Below are positions 43,192 to 51,222 of a stretch of 64,000 bases of DNA, in pieces. Both the position numbers and the translations under genes were made by a program. This DNA is from Bacteroidota bacterium. Lineage in GTDB: Bacteria; Bacteroidota; Bacteroidia; Chitinophagales; Chitinophagaceae. The first letter of the stretch is position 1, and each line of letters starts with the position of its first letter. The notes under the pieces were generated by a model. It saw only the letters and a list, made by a program, of their open reading frames with translations, made no database searches and was not told the DNA's origin. The stretch lies in NCBI GenBank assembly GCA_947451115.1, contig CANFXV010000005.1, positions 28,567-92,566 on the forward strand, given 5' to 3'.

Positions 43192-44259
43192 TTAAGCGTT
43201 TCTGCCAATGCAGTTTAAGTCATCAAAAGCGATTTCCAAGCGTTGAATGAAGGATTCTTCCCCTTTTCTCAACCATACTCTTGGATCATAATATTTCTTG
43301 TTCGGCTTGTCGGCCCCTTCAGGATTGCCTAATTGAGCTTGTAAGAAAGCCTCGTTCTTCTTGTAGTACCCTAAGATACCTTCCCAGAAAGCCCATTGTA
43401 AATCGGTGTCTAAATTCATTTTGATGGCACCGTATCCAATGGCTTCTCTAATTTGATTTTGTGGTGAACCTGATCCGCCATGAAATACAAAATAGACTGG
43501 TTTTTCAGCGGTGTTTAATTTCTTTTGAATATGTACTTGGCTATTATTTAAAATATCTGGTCTCAATTCAACATTACCTGGTTTGTATACACCATGCACG
43601 TTTCCAAAAGCAGCAGCCACTGTAAATAAATTACCTACTTTGCTTAATTCAGTATAAGCGTATTCTACATGTTCTGGTTGTGTATATAATTTATCATTGT
43701 CAACATTGCTATTATCCACCCCATCTTCTTCACCACCAGTTACCCCTAATTCAATTTCAATGCTCATTCCAAGTGGTGCCATTCTTTTATAAAATTCTAC
43801 AGAAGTTTGAATGTTCTCTTCTAAACTTTCTTCAGATAAATCTAACATATGTGAACTGAATAAAGGTTGGCCTTTTTCTTTTTTATATTGTTCACCCGCA
43901 TCAATCAAAGCACTGATCCATGGTAACCATTTTTTAGCAGCGTGATCGGTATGTAGGATAACAGGTACATTGTAAAATTTAGCTACTTGGTGCACATGTA
44001 ATGCACCTGCAATGGCTCCTTGAATATTGGCTTGTAAATTGTCATTAGGCATTCCCTTACCTGCGATGAATTGGGCACCCCCATTAGAAAATTGAATAAT
44101 GATAGGAGAGTTCACTTTAGCAGCTGTTTCAATAGCCGCGTTAATGGTGTCGGTTCCAGTGGTATTGACAGCTGGAATAGCAAACTTGTTTGCTTTTGCA
44201 TCGTTGTATAAAGTTTCTAATTCTTTACCAAATAAAACACCTGCTCTGTACTTGCTCAT
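43192..44259 (-). CDS. fbaA: fructose-bisphosphate aldolase, class II
   Basis: Splits fructose-1,6-bisphosphate in glycolysis and joins the trioses in gluconeogenesis, using a zinc ion. The 355-residue protein is of the long E. coli FbaA type. The zinc and substrate residues lie in VILHTDHAAKKWLPW (His and Asp), EIELGVTGGEEDG, NVHGVYKPGNV and FHGGSGSPQNQI. Links to the sugar block of this window through hexose phosphates. It has its own promoter and terminator. Confidence 0.96.
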   Translation of the reverse strand: MSKYRAGVLFGKELETLYNDAKANKFAIPAVNTTGTDTINAAIETAAKVNSPIIIQFSNGGAQFIAGKGMPNDNLQANIQGAIAGALHVHQVAKFYNVPVILHTDHAAKKWLPWISALIDAGEQYKKEKGQPLFSSHMLDLSEESLEENIQTSVEFYKRMAPLGMSIEIELGVTGGEEDGVDNSNVDNDKLYTQPEHVEYAYTELSKVGNLFTVAAAFGNVHGVYKPGNVELRPDILNNSQVHIQKKLNTAEKPVYFVFHGGSGSPQNQIREAIGYGAIKMNLDTDLQWAFWEGILGYYKKNEAFLQAQLGNPEGADKPNKKYYDPRVWLRKGEESFIQRLEIAFDDLNCIGRNA

Positions 44260-44277
44260 AGTTTAATTATTGAGTGG

Positions 44278-44285
44278 CAAATATA
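44278..44285 (-). promoter_or_regulatory. -7 promoter box of fbaA
   Basis: TATATTTG on the minus strand, 18 bases before the fbaA ATG. Confidence 0.6.
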
Positions 44286-44388
44286 CCATTTATGCCCCAA
44301 ACGAATGTTAGCCTTAGGCTTTTTGAAGGGCTAAAATAATCCCCAAAAATGGAGGGAATACCCACATTTTAGATTGGAAATGAAGGGG

Positions 44389-45363
44389 TTAAAGAAAACC
44401 CTTGCTTTGCATCCATTCGTCATTGTATACTTTTCCTACATATCTACTGCCATGGTCATGCAAAATACAAACCACCAGGTCTGTGGGCTTTAAATGATGG
44501 CTTAATTGGTGTAAACCCTGTAAGCAGCTGCCTGCACTATAACCGCAGAACAAGCCTTCTTCTTTAGCCAACCGACGCGTCATGAGTGCGCCCTCTTTAT
44601 CTGACACTTGTTCAAAATGATCAATCAAGGTCATGTCATAATTTTTTGGAATAAAATCTTCTCCAAAACCTTCAGCAATATAGGGTTGCACAAAACTATG
44701 ATCTTCAATTCCTGTTTCGAAATAATGGGTGAGTAATGAGCCTATTGGATCGATGGCCCAAATTTTTATCAAAGGATTTTTCTCTTTTAAATATTTAGCC
44801 GTACCTGTAATGGTGCCGCCGGTTCCTGCTGTACAAACTAAATGGGTAATTTTTCCCTCTGTTTGTTCCCAAATTTCTGGCCCAGTACTTTCATAATGGG
44901 CTTGACGATTGGCCAAATTATCATATTGATTGAAGAAATAGGAATTAGGTATTTCTGCAGCTAATTTTCTTGCTACTGAATAATAACTTTTTGGATCTTC
45001 TGGACTTACATTGGTAGGGCATACAAAGACTTCAGCACCTACTGCTCTTAATATGTCTATTTTTTCTTTGCTCTGTTTATCGGTAGTGGTAAATATGCAT
45101 TTATATCCTTTGACAATCGCCACTAAGGCTAGGCCCATACCGGTGTTCCCACTAGTACATTCTATAATAGTACCGCCTGGTTTTAATTTACCTTCAGCCT
45201 CTGCTACTTCTACCATTTTTAAAGCCATTCGGTCTTTAATGGAATTGCCTGGATTGAAATAATCTACCTTGGCTAAAACAGTGGCGGGTATAGAGGCAGT
45301 TAGCTTATTTAATTTTATTAAAGGAGTATTGCCAATCGTTTCTAAAATATTGTTTAGCCACAT
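44389..45363 (-). CDS. PLP-dependent cystathionine beta-synthase-like enzyme
   Basis: A 324-residue fold-type II PLP enzyme of the cysteine synthase/cystathionine beta-synthase family. Lys43 in NPGNSIKDR should bind PLP; the phosphate loop is TAGTGGTITG and the substrate loop is TSGNTGMG. Details favour a cystathionine beta-synthase-like reaction over plain cysteine synthase: KQSKEKIDILRAVGAEV, the LLTHYFETG/GFGEDFIP region and a C-terminal VYNDEWMQSKGF. It lacks the C-terminal regulatory CBS pair of the long form. The probable role is joining serine or O-acetylserine to homocysteine; this cannot be settled from sequence alone. Confidence 0.85.
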   Translation of the reverse strand: MWLNNILETIGNTPLIKLNKLTASIPATVLAKVDYFNPGNSIKDRMALKMVEVAEAEGKLKPGGTIIECTSGNTGMGLALVAIVKGYKCIFTTTDKQSKEKIDILRAVGAEVFVCPTNVSPEDPKSYYSVARKLAAEIPNSYFFNQYDNLANRQAHYESTGPEIWEQTEGKITHLVCTAGTGGTITGTAKYLKEKNPLIKIWAIDPIGSLLTHYFETGIEDHSFVQPYIAEGFGEDFIPKNYDMTLIDHFEQVSDKEGALMTRRLAKEEGLFCGYSAGSCLQGLHQLSHHLKPTDLVVCILHDHGSRYVGKVYNDEWMQSKGFL

Positions 45364-45389
45364 AGGGTAAAAGCATTTTATTGCTTTGA

Positions 45390-45397
45390 CAAATTTA
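45390..45397 (-). promoter_or_regulatory. -7 promoter box of the cystathionine beta-synthase-like gene
   Basis: TAAATTTG on the minus strand, 26 bases before the ATG. Confidence 0.55.
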
Positions 45398-45441
45398 AGC
45401 TAATTAAAAAGAATAAAGGTAGAAAGAATCAGCAGGGCTGC

Positions 45442-46383
45442 TTATAAATTTTCGAAATTGCTAGTAATGATAGAACAGAACTGAGTTTCAATCATTTTCT
45501 CTGCAAGTAAAATCATGTTCAAGAAGGCTTTGGCATTACTGATACCGTGGCCAATAATTACGGGCTTATTGATGCCTAAAACAGGCGTGCCTCCATAATT
45601 TTCAAAATGGTAACGACCAAAGAAAGAATCGTTTTGTAGATTTTGATGTACCGCAGCATCGTACATAGCTTCGGCAGTCTTTAAAAGTATATTACCAGTA
45701 AAACCATCACAAACAATGACGTCTGCTTTGTCATTAAATACATCTCTACCTTCTACGTTCCCAATAAATCGAATCGCATTATTTTCTTTAAGCAGTGGGT
45801 AAGTGGCTTGCGCTAATAGGTTTCCTTTCCCTTCCTCTTCTCCTACATTCAATAATCCGACACTTGGGTTTTCAATATTTAAAATATGTTTGGCATATAA
45901 GTTACCTAAAATAGCAAATTGATTCAGTTGTTCTGCTTTACAATCAGCATTCAATCCAACATCAACAAGTATACCAGTTTGGCCATTTAATTTAGGCAAT
46001 AAAGAGGCTATGGTGGGTCTTAAAACGCCTTTAATGGGCTTGATGCTAAACATGGCACCTACCAACATAGCGCCTGTATTACCAGCACTTAAAAAAGCAT
46101 CTAGTTCACCGGTAGCCAATAATTTAAAACCGATGGCAATGGAAGAATTTGGTTTTTCTTTTAAAGCCTTAGTAGGATGTTCATGATAACCGATCTCCTC
46201 GGAGGCATGTACCAAATGCAAAAATGGTGAGGAAAGTCCATGTTGTTGAAACAATTCATTCAACTGGATTTCATCACCAATACAAAAAATATGATTTTCA
46301 GACTTTGCTAAATATTGTTGTACGCCTTTAACAGCTTCTAATGGAGCGTAATCTCCACCCATCATATCGATGCCAATATTCAT
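45442..46383 (-). CDS. plsX: phosphate acyltransferase PlsX
   Basis: Makes acyl-phosphate from acyl-ACP for the first step of phospholipid synthesis at the membrane. The 313-residue protein has the family opening GIDMMGGDYAPLEAVKG, the AFLSAGNTGAML loop and VCDGFTGNILLKTAE. It is the third gene of DUF177-rpmF-plsX, an order conserved in many phyla that links ribosome and lipid genes. It starts 12 bases after rpmF. fabH, which often follows, is absent here. Confidence 0.96.
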   Translation of the reverse strand: MNIGIDMMGGDYAPLEAVKGVQQYLAKSENHIFCIGDEIQLNELFQQHGLSSPFLHLVHASEEIGYHEHPTKALKEKPNSSIAIGFKLLATGELDAFLSAGNTGAMLVGAMFSIKPIKGVLRPTIASLLPKLNGQTGILVDVGLNADCKAEQLNQFAILGNLYAKHILNIENPSVGLLNVGEEEGKGNLLAQATYPLLKENNAIRFIGNVEGRDVFNDKADVIVCDGFTGNILLKTAEAMYDAAVHQNLQNDSFFGRYHFENYGGTPVLGINKPVIIGHGISNAKAFLNMILLAEKMIETQFCSIITSNFENL

Positions 46384-46395
46384 CTTAAAATGTAA

Positions 46396-46590
46396 TTAAG
46401 CTTTTAGTGGCGCTTTTTCGCTTACTAAAAGACCTTTGTAATACAATTTACCTTCTTGAACATGCGCGCGATGACGTACATGGATTTCGCCAGTAGTACC
46501 ATCTTTGCTTAATGTAACTTCTTGAGCTACATAATGGGTTCTTCTTTTAGCGCTACGTTGTTGCGAGTGTCTGCGTTTAGGATTAGGCAT
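46396..46590 (-). CDS. rpmF: 50S ribosomal protein L32
   Basis: A 64-residue ribosomal protein. The N-terminus PNPKRRHSQQRSAKRRTH is diagnostic. The usual C-terminal zinc cysteines of L32 are not present, so this is the zinc-independent form. It lies 37 bases after the DUF177 gene and 12 bases before plsX. Confidence 0.95.
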   Translation of the reverse strand: MPNPKRRHSQQRSAKRRTHYVAQEVTLSKDGTTGEIHVRHRAHVQEGKLYYKGLLVSEKAPLKA

Positions 46591-46627
46591 CTCTTATGTT
46601 TTAAAATTTATTATTTAATGTTCGTTT

Positions 46628-47197
46628 CTAATTATTGGTCGCTTCATTGGGGTCCTCTAAATCTTTAAATTGTTCTAAGCCTTTCCAAATATTCTTGTTG
46701 TTGATTTCTATTTGGTTGGTTTTGAATTTATTTAAAGTTTCTAAAACTTTCTTGTTACAGGTGGATTCACCTTTTTCGTTGAGCTTACAAATATGTTGTA
46801 AGGGGATACTTAAATTGATGAATTCGAAAATCCAATTCGCTATAGAAAAATGACTTTCGCCCTTATCTATGTAGAAAATATCTGGATCTTCTTCCTGACT
46901 ATTCATGGTGATGGGGTCCTCGACTAATTTAACAATTAAGTTAAATTCATCCCAGAGTTGAACGGTGAGGGGGTTGCCACAACGGTCACAAAAGGTATCG
47001 ATCGCACCATCCACGTCAAAATGCAGCTGTAAAAACCCCTGTTTCTTATCTAATTTAAGTTGAACAGTGGTAGCACAATTGCTAAAGTCTTGTGGTCCAA
47101 AATCGGCAAAGAACTTGTCCTCTATACGGTATTCAAACTCATGTAAACCGGGTTTTAAACCCACAAATGCTATTTCGTAAGCCCTGTTTTGGTTCAT
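46628..47197 (-). CDS. DUF177 (YceD) family protein
   Basis: A 189-residue protein of the DUF177/YceD family, needed for 23S rRNA accumulation in plants and E. coli but with no known biochemistry. It has a CDRCGNPL zinc-knuckle-like pair, and a second pair in CKLNEKGESTCNKK. The central acidic stretch (EEDPDIFYIDKGE) is typical of the family. A 13-codon longer frame is possible, but a perfect -7 box at 47218-47225 supports the start at 47197. First gene of the rpmF-plsX operon. Confidence 0.87.
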   Translation of the reverse strand: MNQNRAYEIAFVGLKPGLHEFEYRIEDKFFADFGPQDFSNCATTVQLKLDKKQGFLQLHFDVDGAIDTFCDRCGNPLTVQLWDEFNLIVKLVEDPITMNSQEEDPDIFYIDKGESHFSIANWIFEFINLSIPLQHICKLNEKGESTCNKKVLETLNKFKTNQIEINNKNIWKGLEQFKDLEDPNEATNN

Positions 47198-47217
47198 AAC
47201 CGTACTTATAAGGGTGG

Positions 47218-47225
47218 CAAAGTTA
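47218..47225 (-). promoter_or_regulatory. -7 promoter box of the DUF177-rpmF-plsX operon
   Basis: TAACTTTG on the minus strand, 20 bases before the ATG at 47197. Confidence 0.65.
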
Positions 47226-47281
47226 GTAAAAACCAACCAAAAGACAAAGTTTATCCTACTTTTACATCATTATAATAATTC

Positions 47282-48421
47282 ATGTCCGATTCTACTAAAT
47301 CCAGCCTTCAATTGCCTTTTTTACTTAAAAGGCTTGCTTTTTGGGCTTGGTATCTACTTGCCTTAGTTATCCTTATTGCTTCCCAGTTCCCAGATTGGGT
47401 CTCTGAATATTATACCAATGGTTTTTTTCAATGGCTTAGCCAGCACCTTAGAATGGTGAGTAACTTGGCTCCAAAGGCCCTTGGGGAATATTTATATTTA
47501 TTTATTATTATAATGTTGATTATCAATACTATAAAAAGCATAATTCAATATAAAAATAAACTTAAAGAAACTAATTCTTTAGGCGCTGTAGCCAAAAAAC
47601 TGGCTATAAAATCTGCCAAGTACTTGGTTCAGTTCTATGTTTTATTCATGCTCTTTTGGGGGTTAAACTACCAAAAAGCCAGTCCAGCTAAACAATTTAA
47701 TTTAAGCCTCAAGGATAGTTATGATGAAGTGGCCATAGAGCAATTAACCCTTCAATTGATTAAGGAATTGAACGAAACCAGAGAAAATTTAAGTGATTCG
47801 GCCTTATCAAATTTGTCAAAAGAACAGATTTTTAAGCAGGCTATTCATGAATATGATCAAATCAAAGCGCTTTATCCATTTTTAAACTATCGTCAACCTT
47901 GCTTAAAGCTATCCAGTTTTCCATCTTTGGGCGATTATTTAGGCTTTATGGCTTATTATCAGCCTTTAACCGGAGAAGCCATTATTAGGGGAGAGTTGCC
48001 TATTTTAACCTTGCCCTTTACCGTCAGCCATGAAATTGCCCATCAACTAGGCTATGCCTCTGAAACAGAAGCCAACTTCATTGCCTATGTTATTGGTACA
48101 TCAACTCAAAATACTGTTTTTAAGTATTCTATGCTTTTGCAGTTGTTCACCTATGCACAAAGTGCAGAATTGACTGCAGTTGCCAAAAGGGGTGATTTTG
48201 ATAATTGGAAAAAACTCATTGATAGAAACAAGCATTTGCTTTCTCCTAAAGTGCTTGAAGACCGTAAAAAAATTAAGTTGTTTTTCTTGGAAAGGCAAGG
48301 GCTATTAATACCAGCTTCCACTTCTATCTACAATCAATTTCTACAGTGGAACAAACAGTCAAATGGTATTGAAAGTTACAATGATGTGTTGTTATGGGCC
48401 TTGGCTTATCGTTCAAAATAA
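47282..48421 (+). CDS. DUF3810 protein, putative membrane zinc metallopeptidase
   Basis: A 379-residue membrane protein with three predicted spans in its first 130 residues (about 15-33, 68-86 and 110-128) and a large C-terminal domain. That domain contains TVSHEIAHQLGYASETEANF: an HExxH-type pair (HEIAH) with a downstream Glu-x2-Ala-Asn segment, as in gluzincin-like metallopeptidases. DUF3810 proteins are common in this phylum and uncharacterised. The location of the active site relative to the membrane is unknown. It ends 11 bases from dcd, convergent. Confidence 0.8.
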   Translation: MSDSTKSSLQLPFLLKRLAFWAWYLLALVILIASQFPDWVSEYYTNGFFQWLSQHLRMVSNLAPKALGEYLYLFIIIMLIINTIKSIIQYKNKLKETNSLGAVAKKLAIKSAKYLVQFYVLFMLFWGLNYQKASPAKQFNLSLKDSYDEVAIEQLTLQLIKELNETRENLSDSALSNLSKEQIFKQAIHEYDQIKALYPFLNYRQPCLKLSSFPSLGDYLGFMAYYQPLTGEAIIRGELPILTLPFTVSHEIAHQLGYASETEANFIAYVIGTSTQNTVFKYSMLLQLFTYAQSAELTAVAKRGDFDNWKKLIDRNKHLLSPKVLEDRKKIKLFFLERQGLLIPASTSIYNQFLQWNKQSNGIESYNDVLLWALAYRSK

Positions 48422-48432
48422 GCAAGCAGTAA

Positions 48433-48969
48433 CTAAAATTTATTCTTCCACATCATGCTCTCTATTGGCCTTTCAGGTTGGCCACTGTATTTAGCATTTG
48501 ATTTTTGATTGTATTTAACTTCAATTTCTCCATCCACTGGGAAATAAATCAATTGTCCAATAGGCATGCCTTTGTATACACGCACAGGTTGCTTTACTGA
48601 AATTTCTAAAGTCCAGTAGCCACAAAAACCTACATCTCCTTTACCAGCAGTGGCATGAATGTCAATACCTAATCTTCCAGTAGATGACTTACCTTCTAAG
48701 AAAGGAACATGTGCATGGGTTTCGGTGTATTCCAAAGTAACGCCTAAATAAAAGCCAGTAGGTTCTAAAACAAAACCTTCCTCAGGAATTTCAAAATAAG
48801 TGATGGTATTATGTGCTTTTGCATCTAAAATAGCATTGTCATAAGTGGCTAACCATTTGCCTAAATGAACATCATAACTATTGCTGCCTAAATCCTTACG
48901 GTCATAAGGTTCAATTTTAATGGTTCCTTTTTGAATTTCTTCGAGTATGCGTGAATCTGATAATATCAT
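48433..48969 (-). CDS. dcd: dCTP deaminase
   Basis: Converts dCTP to dUTP, supplying thymidylate synthesis. The 178-residue protein has the trimeric dUTPase-like fold: MILSDSRILEEIQKGTIKIEP, GSNSYDVHLG, PFLEGKSSTGRLGIDIHATAG with the active-site Arg/Glu region, and GFCGYWTLEI. The frame extends 15 codons further up, but MILSD is the family start. A hairpin CGGTCT/AGACCG lies in the 56-base gap to the divergent phosphopantetheinyl transferase gene. Confidence 0.93.
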   Translation of the reverse strand: MILSDSRILEEIQKGTIKIEPYDRKDLGSNSYDVHLGKWLATYDNAILDAKAHNTITYFEIPEEGFVLEPTGFYLGVTLEYTETHAHVPFLEGKSSTGRLGIDIHATAGKGDVGFCGYWTLEISVKQPVRVYKGMPIGQLIYFPVDGEIEVKYNQKSNAKYSGQPERPIESMMWKNKF

Positions 48970-48992
48970 CTTAATCGATTTATGTTTAATTT

Positions 48993-49011
48993 CGGTCTTT
49001 AAAACAGACCG
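48993..49011. repeat. hairpin or operator between dcd and the phosphopantetheinyl transferase gene
   Basis: CGGTCT (48993-48998) and AGACCG (49006-49011) are a perfect six-base inverted repeat with a seven-base spacer, in a 56-base gap between divergent genes. It may be a protein binding site or a leader hairpin. Confidence 0.45.
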
Positions 49012-49025
49012 CAATCTAATTCAAA

Positions 49026-49649
49026 ATGCCTTTCTTTTATCAACAAAATATTAACGAGACAGCTAATCTAGCCATTTGGTCTATTCAAGAACCGGCGTCT
49101 TTTTTTGAGACTGACGTGCAACTTGCTGTTCCCATTGCCAATGAAGAAAGAAGGACACAACATTTGGCCGTTAGGTTACTTTTTAAATTAATGATGCCAG
49201 CTGCAGATTTGAATCAATTGGTCATGGCTGATAATGGGAAGCCTTACTTAATTGGATTGCCTTTTCATTTTTCATTTTCACATTGTAAGGGTTATGCAGC
49301 TTGTGCAGTGGACGACCAACCTGTAGGCATAGATATTGAAATCATACACCCGCGCATTGCTAAAGTGGCGCATAAATTTTTAAATGACCAGGAGAAAACA
49401 ATGATTGCAACGTTGGATGAAAAGGATCAATTGAATCAGTTAGCATTTTTATGGGCAGCCAAGGAAGCCATGTATAAAAAGCATGAACAATTGGGGATTG
49501 ATTTTGCAAAGGATTTTAATATCCTTGAATTAACAAAAGGAGATAGGGGAGCTGTGCCAGCAGAAATTTTACATAAAGGAAATAAAATCAATGTAAGTTT
49601 AGACTATCATTTTGGAAATGATTATGTCTGCGTTACTTGTTATCACTAA
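49026..49649 (+). CDS. 4'-phosphopantetheinyl transferase superfamily protein
   Basis: A 207-residue Sfp-like transferase that attaches the phosphopantetheine arm to carrier proteins. Metal-binding residues lie in PVGIDIEIIHPR and FLWAAKEAMYK (the W-x3-KEA motif). The N-terminal FHFSFSHCKGYAACAV stretch is also characteristic. In Bacteroidota this form often supplies the fatty-acid ACP in place of AcpS, but a secondary-metabolite role is possible. No carrier protein gene is near. Confidence 0.88.
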   Translation: MPFFYQQNINETANLAIWSIQEPASFFETDVQLAVPIANEERRTQHLAVRLLFKLMMPAADLNQLVMADNGKPYLIGLPFHFSFSHCKGYAACAVDDQPVGIDIEIIHPRIAKVAHKFLNDQEKTMIATLDEKDQLNQLAFLWAAKEAMYKKHEQLGIDFAKDFNILELTKGDRGAVPAEILHKGNKINVSLDYHFGNDYVCVTCYH

Positions 49650-49664
49650 TTATTCTTTAAATTG

Positions 49665-50870
49665 TTATTCTTCTTCTAGTCCAATTGTAGTATCATCCTC
49701 TAGTAAATCTAAATGAATGGCATCAGCACCTGCGATACCTTCAATAGATCCTTTAATGTGCATGGCATTCAACAATACTTTTTCGAGTTGCTTTTCTCTA
49801 GCTTTCCAAAGTTTTTCCATAGCGTCTCTTTCCTTTTGAATACTAGAGCGCATTTGTCTAAAACCTTCGCCCACTGCTTTCCATTGTTCGCTGAATTCAT
49901 TGCTGGTTAAGTAGTCATACAAAAAACTCATTTTATCGCCTTTATTCACTTGACTCTTTTTAGTATCATGAATTTTTAGAATCGCATTTCTCAATAATAA
50001 GGCAACACTTTTAACTTCTTGGAAAGAGCAAATATAGACACCGTCTTTTTCACCAAAACGATCTAATTCTTTAGGAAAGGTTTGTGTCACAATCACTGCA
50101 ATGTCTGCACCTTGACTGCGCATGTCCGCCTTTAATTTATCAATCCATTCTTGGTTAAAGTCCTTGGTTCTTTTACTTTCATAAATAATTTTACCTGCTT
50201 CTTGGCCAAGGCTATTGCGCACTATTTGAATACAATCTGCGCCTCTTACACCTTTACCTACTTCTGAGATCTGGTCAAAAGGAAAACTTGTTTTCAATAG
50301 TTCTTCTAATAATAATTCTTGAACCTCACCTTGCATTTGCATACTTCCTTGTTCTGCTTTGCGACGCATTTCTTCGGCTAGTTTGCGTTGGTCTTCTAAT
50401 TGCTTTTCTAATTCTTTCACTTTTAGCACATACTCTTGGTCTTTGATAGACAAGCGTTCTGCTTCTTCCTTTTGTATTTGTGCTTTTAAACTTTCTCTTT
50501 CGGTATTTAATTTTCTTTGTAATTCTAATTCCAATTCAGCTTCCTTGGTTTGAATGGCTTGAACTTGTTTTAAAAATTCTAATTCTTTTTGTCTGAACTC
50601 ATTCACCTGTTTGCTCATATTGGCTTCATTGTCTTGCATCAACTTAAGCTTATGTTCATATTCGCCCGATATATTCTTTTTTAATTGTTCTGTAAGTTCG
50701 TTCTGAATTTTTGTTTTTTGTTCGGCTAATAAAGCGCTTGTTTCTTCCTCTTTCTTTTTTTGCCAATCGGTCATTTTACCGCGCAATTCTTTCTCTACTT
50801 CTTCTCTAATAGCATCGGTAGGCTCGAAGTTGTGTTGACATTTTGGGCAGGTGACGTTGTAATTGGACAT
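49665..50870 (-). CDS. DUF2130 domain protein, coiled coil plus nuclease-like domain
   Basis: A 401-residue protein. It opens with a zinc-ribbon half (CPKCQHNF), followed by a long charged coiled coil (about 25-175) and a compact domain (about 185-320) that contains ADCIQIVRNSLGQEAGKIIYESKRTKDF. The E-x-K pattern is like that of restriction-endonuclease-fold domains, so a nucleic-acid role is conceivable; no function is established. A second short coil follows. It is found as a single gene here and has no obvious partner. The C-terminus is acidic (LEEE). Confidence 0.82.
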   Translation of the reverse strand: MSNYNVTCPKCQHNFEPTDAIREEVEKELRGKMTDWQKKKEEETSALLAEQKTKIQNELTEQLKKNISGEYEHKLKLMQDNEANMSKQVNEFRQKELEFLKQVQAIQTKEAELELELQRKLNTERESLKAQIQKEEAERLSIKDQEYVLKVKELEKQLEDQRKLAEEMRRKAEQGSMQMQGEVQELLLEELLKTSFPFDQISEVGKGVRGADCIQIVRNSLGQEAGKIIYESKRTKDFNQEWIDKLKADMRSQGADIAVIVTQTFPKELDRFGEKDGVYICSFQEVKSVALLLRNAILKIHDTKKSQVNKGDKMSFLYDYLTSNEFSEQWKAVGEGFRQMRSSIQKERDAMEKLWKAREKQLEKVLLNAMHIKGSIEGIAGADAIHLDLLEDDTTIGLEEE

Positions 50871-50890
50871 GTTACAAATATAATAAAGAT

Positions 50891-50923
50891 TTAGATTAGC
50901 TCACTTCGTTCGCTGATCTAAAT
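50891..50923. repeat. palindrome with CTTCGTTCG loop (site C)
   Basis: TTTAGATTAGC and GCTGATCTAAA pair with one mismatch around TCACTTCGTTC. The loop resembles those of sites A and B. Confidence 0.55.
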
Positions 50924-50944
50924 GGGTGGCTTACTCAAACCCTC

Positions 50945-50981
50945 ACAACAATCCCGCTTTGCGGGATCGTTGTGTTTTTTG
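50945..50981 (+). terminator. orphan plus-strand terminator-like hairpin
   Basis: CACAACAATCCCGC and GCGGGATCGTTGTG form a 14-base stem with one mismatch, followed by six T on the plus strand. No plus-strand gene lies within a kilobase upstream, so its role is unclear; an unrecognised small RNA is one possibility. Confidence 0.6.
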
Positions 50982-51027
50982 CTTCTCATCTGTTTACAAA
51001 AGCAAGCTTTTGACACAGCTTCTAAGC

Positions 51028-51058
51028 AAAAAACCCCGTCATTTTTATGACAGGGTTT
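51028..51058 (-). terminator. terminator of tRNA-Leu
   Basis: On the minus strand, AAACCCTGTCA pairs with TGACGGGGTTT (one wobble) and is followed by TTT, directly after the tRNA 3' end. Confidence 0.8.
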
Positions 51059-51059
51059 G

Positions 51060-51145
51060 TGCGGAAGAGGAGATTCGAACTCCCACGCCCGGGTATGGGC
51101 GCTACCACCTCAAGGTAGTGCGTCTACCAATTTCGCCACCTCCGC
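51060..51145 (-). tRNA. tRNA-Leu (anticodon GAG)
   Basis: An 86-base class II tRNA including the discriminator A at 51060. The acceptor stem GCGGAGG pairs with CTTCCGC (one G-U), the anticodon arm is CTACC-TTGAGGT-GGTAG with anticodon GAG, a long variable arm is present, and the T arm is GGGAG-TTCGAAT-CTCCT. The long variable arm and GAG fix it as leucine (CUC/CUU codons). CCA is not encoded. Confidence 0.96.
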
Positions 51146-51155
51146 ATTGGACTTG

Positions 51156-51163
51156 CAAATGTA
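51156..51163 (-). promoter_or_regulatory. -7 promoter box of tRNA-Leu
   Basis: TACATTTG on the minus strand, 11 bases before the tRNA 5' end and immediately after the DUF2911 terminator. Confidence 0.6.
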
Positions 51164-51164
51164 C

Positions 51165-51201
51165 AAAAAAAGAGTCCCAAGTTATTCTCGGGACTCTTTT
51201 T
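51165..51201 (-). terminator. terminator of the DUF2911 gene
   Basis: AAAAAGAGTCCC and GGGACTCTTTTT form a perfect 12-base stem with an 11-base loop; on the minus strand it ends in seven T that run into the tRNA promoter. Confidence 0.9.
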
Positions 51202-51222
51202 AATATTCAACTATTTCTGTAA

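Noticed and set aside
50926..51222. Plus-strand frame of 98 codons across the tRNA-Leu gene
   Set aside because: It is the antisense translation of a tRNA gene and two terminators, a well-known type of false gene call.
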